A stretch of 6,588 bases of DNA, from NCBI GenBank assembly GCA_030917105.1, contig JAUPVI010000057.1, forward strand, positions 1 through 6,588. Reading direction: 5' to 3'. Source of the DNA: Candidatus Babelota bacterium. Lineage in GTDB: Bacteria > Babelota > Babeliae > Babelales > JAUPTZ01. The notes beneath the pieces are model-generated. The model saw only the letters and a program-made list of their open reading frames with translations. It was not told the DNA's origin and made no database searches. The translations under genes and the position numbers were made by a program. Shown here piece after piece: positions 5,675-6,588 of this stretch; position 1 is the first letter of the stretch; each line of letters opens with the position of its first letter.

Positions 5675-6588
5675 ATGAACATAAAACAAAAATACACAAC
5701 ACAGATCTTCGTACTTCTGACAACAAGCACGCTGCCTCTATGCGCTGCAGACGCCGAAACACGCCTAAAAGAGATGTTCAGCCGTTTTTCCCATAACATG
5801 GCTACTGACATTAATCACCAACAAAGTGTTCTCAGTCCTGCGGCCGCAGAAAAAGTAGGTGATATGTATCTGCGGCTTGTAGAAAAAGGTGCGGGCGGAT
5901 ATATGGATACCATGTTCATGGGAGCACAAGAAAAAATGGTAACTCGTCGAGAAATTGCTAAAACTATCGCGGATGCCCCTCGCCTTGAGCGTCAACACAA
6001 GGCCGACTTAGAAGAAGGCACTAAGCGTCAGCGTCAAGCTCTACTTTTGGGAACCGGTGGCGTTATGCTCACTATTTTGACCTATTTTGCGGCACGCCAT
6101 TACTATCAAGCACGCCCCACCATTATTGAACGAACCGATACTTCAATCCTCAATCTCTTTGAAAAATGGCGCGGCTTTAAAGTTCCTACCTCAAATCTGC
6201 AGAATGTTATTTTAGAGCCAAGTTTGGCAGAAAAAGTACTTGGGAAGTTTAATGGCCTCACACTAGCGCTCAAACAACACATGCCATTGAGCAATATGCT
6301 GTTCTACGGGCCAGCTGGAACTGGAAAAACAATGGCAGCGCAGGCTTTTGCGCGCAAACTCTATGAAGACACGCTTGCAAACCATGTCATTATTCGTGGG
6401 CCAGCCCTCAAACGTCTGGGCAGCGCCTCTAAGGCACAAACCGCTTTGGCTGACACATTGCGCTGGGCGAGCAAAAGCAAATTGCCGGTAATTTTGGTAT
6501 TTGACGAAGCAGAAACAATGTTTGCGGACCGTGGCTCTCAGTATGCCAATGAAATGACCAATGACCTAACCACCACTATGTTGAGCTT
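5675..6588 (+). CDS. ATAD3-like membrane-anchored AAA+ ATPase, 3' end cut by window edge
   Basis: The frame is open for 304 codons to the right edge. Residues 1-24 resemble a signal peptide (hydrophobic IFVLLTTSTLPLCA, cleavage near LCA-AD). Residues 27-121 are helical and charged, ending in KRQRQ. A single membrane segment lies at 122-140. The linker at 147-189, with RPTIIERT and NVILEPSLAEKV, aligns with the linker of eukaryotic ATAD3 as I remember it (KPSLVRET, GVVLSPSLEARV). The AAA module follows: Walker A GPAGTGKT (212-219, catalytic K218) and Walker B VILVFDEAE (272-280, D277/E278). The segment TLRWASKSKLPVILVFDEAE matches the ATAD3 pattern [20 protein letters not shown]. The pore-loop region (241-249) lacks the usual aromatic residue, as in ATAD3. 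Sensor 1, the arginine finger and the small domain lie beyond the window. The predicted topology is N-terminus in the periplasm and ATPase in the cytoplasm. ATAD3 family membership is strong; substrate and role are unknown. Confidence 0.88.
   Translation, partial: MNIKQKYTTQIFVLLTTSTLPLCAADAETRLKEMFSRFSHNMATDINHQQSVLSPAAAEKVGDMYLRLVEKGAGGYMDTMFMGAQEKMVTRREIAKTIADAPRLERQHKADLEEGTKRQRQALLLGTGGVMLTILTYFAARHYYQARPTIIERTDTSILNLFEKWRGFKVPTSNLQNVILEPSLAEKVLGKFNGLTLALKQHMPLSNMLFYGPAGTGKTMAAQAFARKLYEDTLANHVIIRGPALKRLGSASKAQTALADTLRWASKSKLPVILVFDEAETMFADRGSQYANEMTNDLTTTMLS

Noticed and set aside
5765..6294. Minus-strand frames opposite the ATAD3-like gene
   Set aside because: The plus-strand frame carries clear Walker motifs and an ATAD3-type linker, so the opposite frames are shadows.

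Overview
The window looks like a piece of a moderate-GC, diderm (outer-membrane-bearing) bacterial genome. It carries a LolC/LolE-type lipoprotein-release permease, a predicted lipoprotein, and four other proteins with export signals. Shine-Dalgarno sites are clear at most starts. The bacterial homologue of the mitochondrial AAA+ ATPase ATAD3, together with several secreted proteins of no recognisable family, suggests a host-associated lineage. Candidatus Dependentiae (TM6) is my best guess, but this is inference from protein character, not a marker-gene identification.

Left half, minus strand. Three exported-protein genes point leftwards: a gene cut by the left edge (<1..529), a 172-residue secreted protein (958..1476) and a predicted lipoprotein (1559..2317). 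The first two appear to be diverged paralogues: each mature protein has four cysteines in the same order and roughly similar spacing, and they share a CxxxPxH motif at the last cysteine. Between them lies a 428-base gap with no convincing gene. It holds three imperfect hairpins, a terminator-like structure on the plus strand, and a 61-codon open frame without translation signals that may be a repeat or relic.

Centre, 2318..2402. This is a divergent control region. A good plus-strand promoter overlaps a near-perfect 16-base inverted repeat whose core, AGTATACT, can act as a -10 element in both directions. It separates the lipoprotein gene from the LolC/LolE-like permease gene (2403..3707).

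Right half, plus strand. After a short gap with a candidate promoter, a two-gene unit begins: a 622-residue exported protein of unknown family (3796..5664), then after only 10 bases an ATAD3-like AAA+ ATPase (5675..>6588, cut by the right edge). The ATPase has an apparent signal peptide, one later membrane segment, and then the linker and AAA module. This would put its N-terminal part in the periplasm and its ATPase in the cytoplasm, the bacterial counterpart of the topology reported for mitochondrial ATAD3. The tight pairing suggests the 622-residue protein is an envelope-side partner or substrate of the ATPase. This cassette is the best candidate for an undescribed system in the window.
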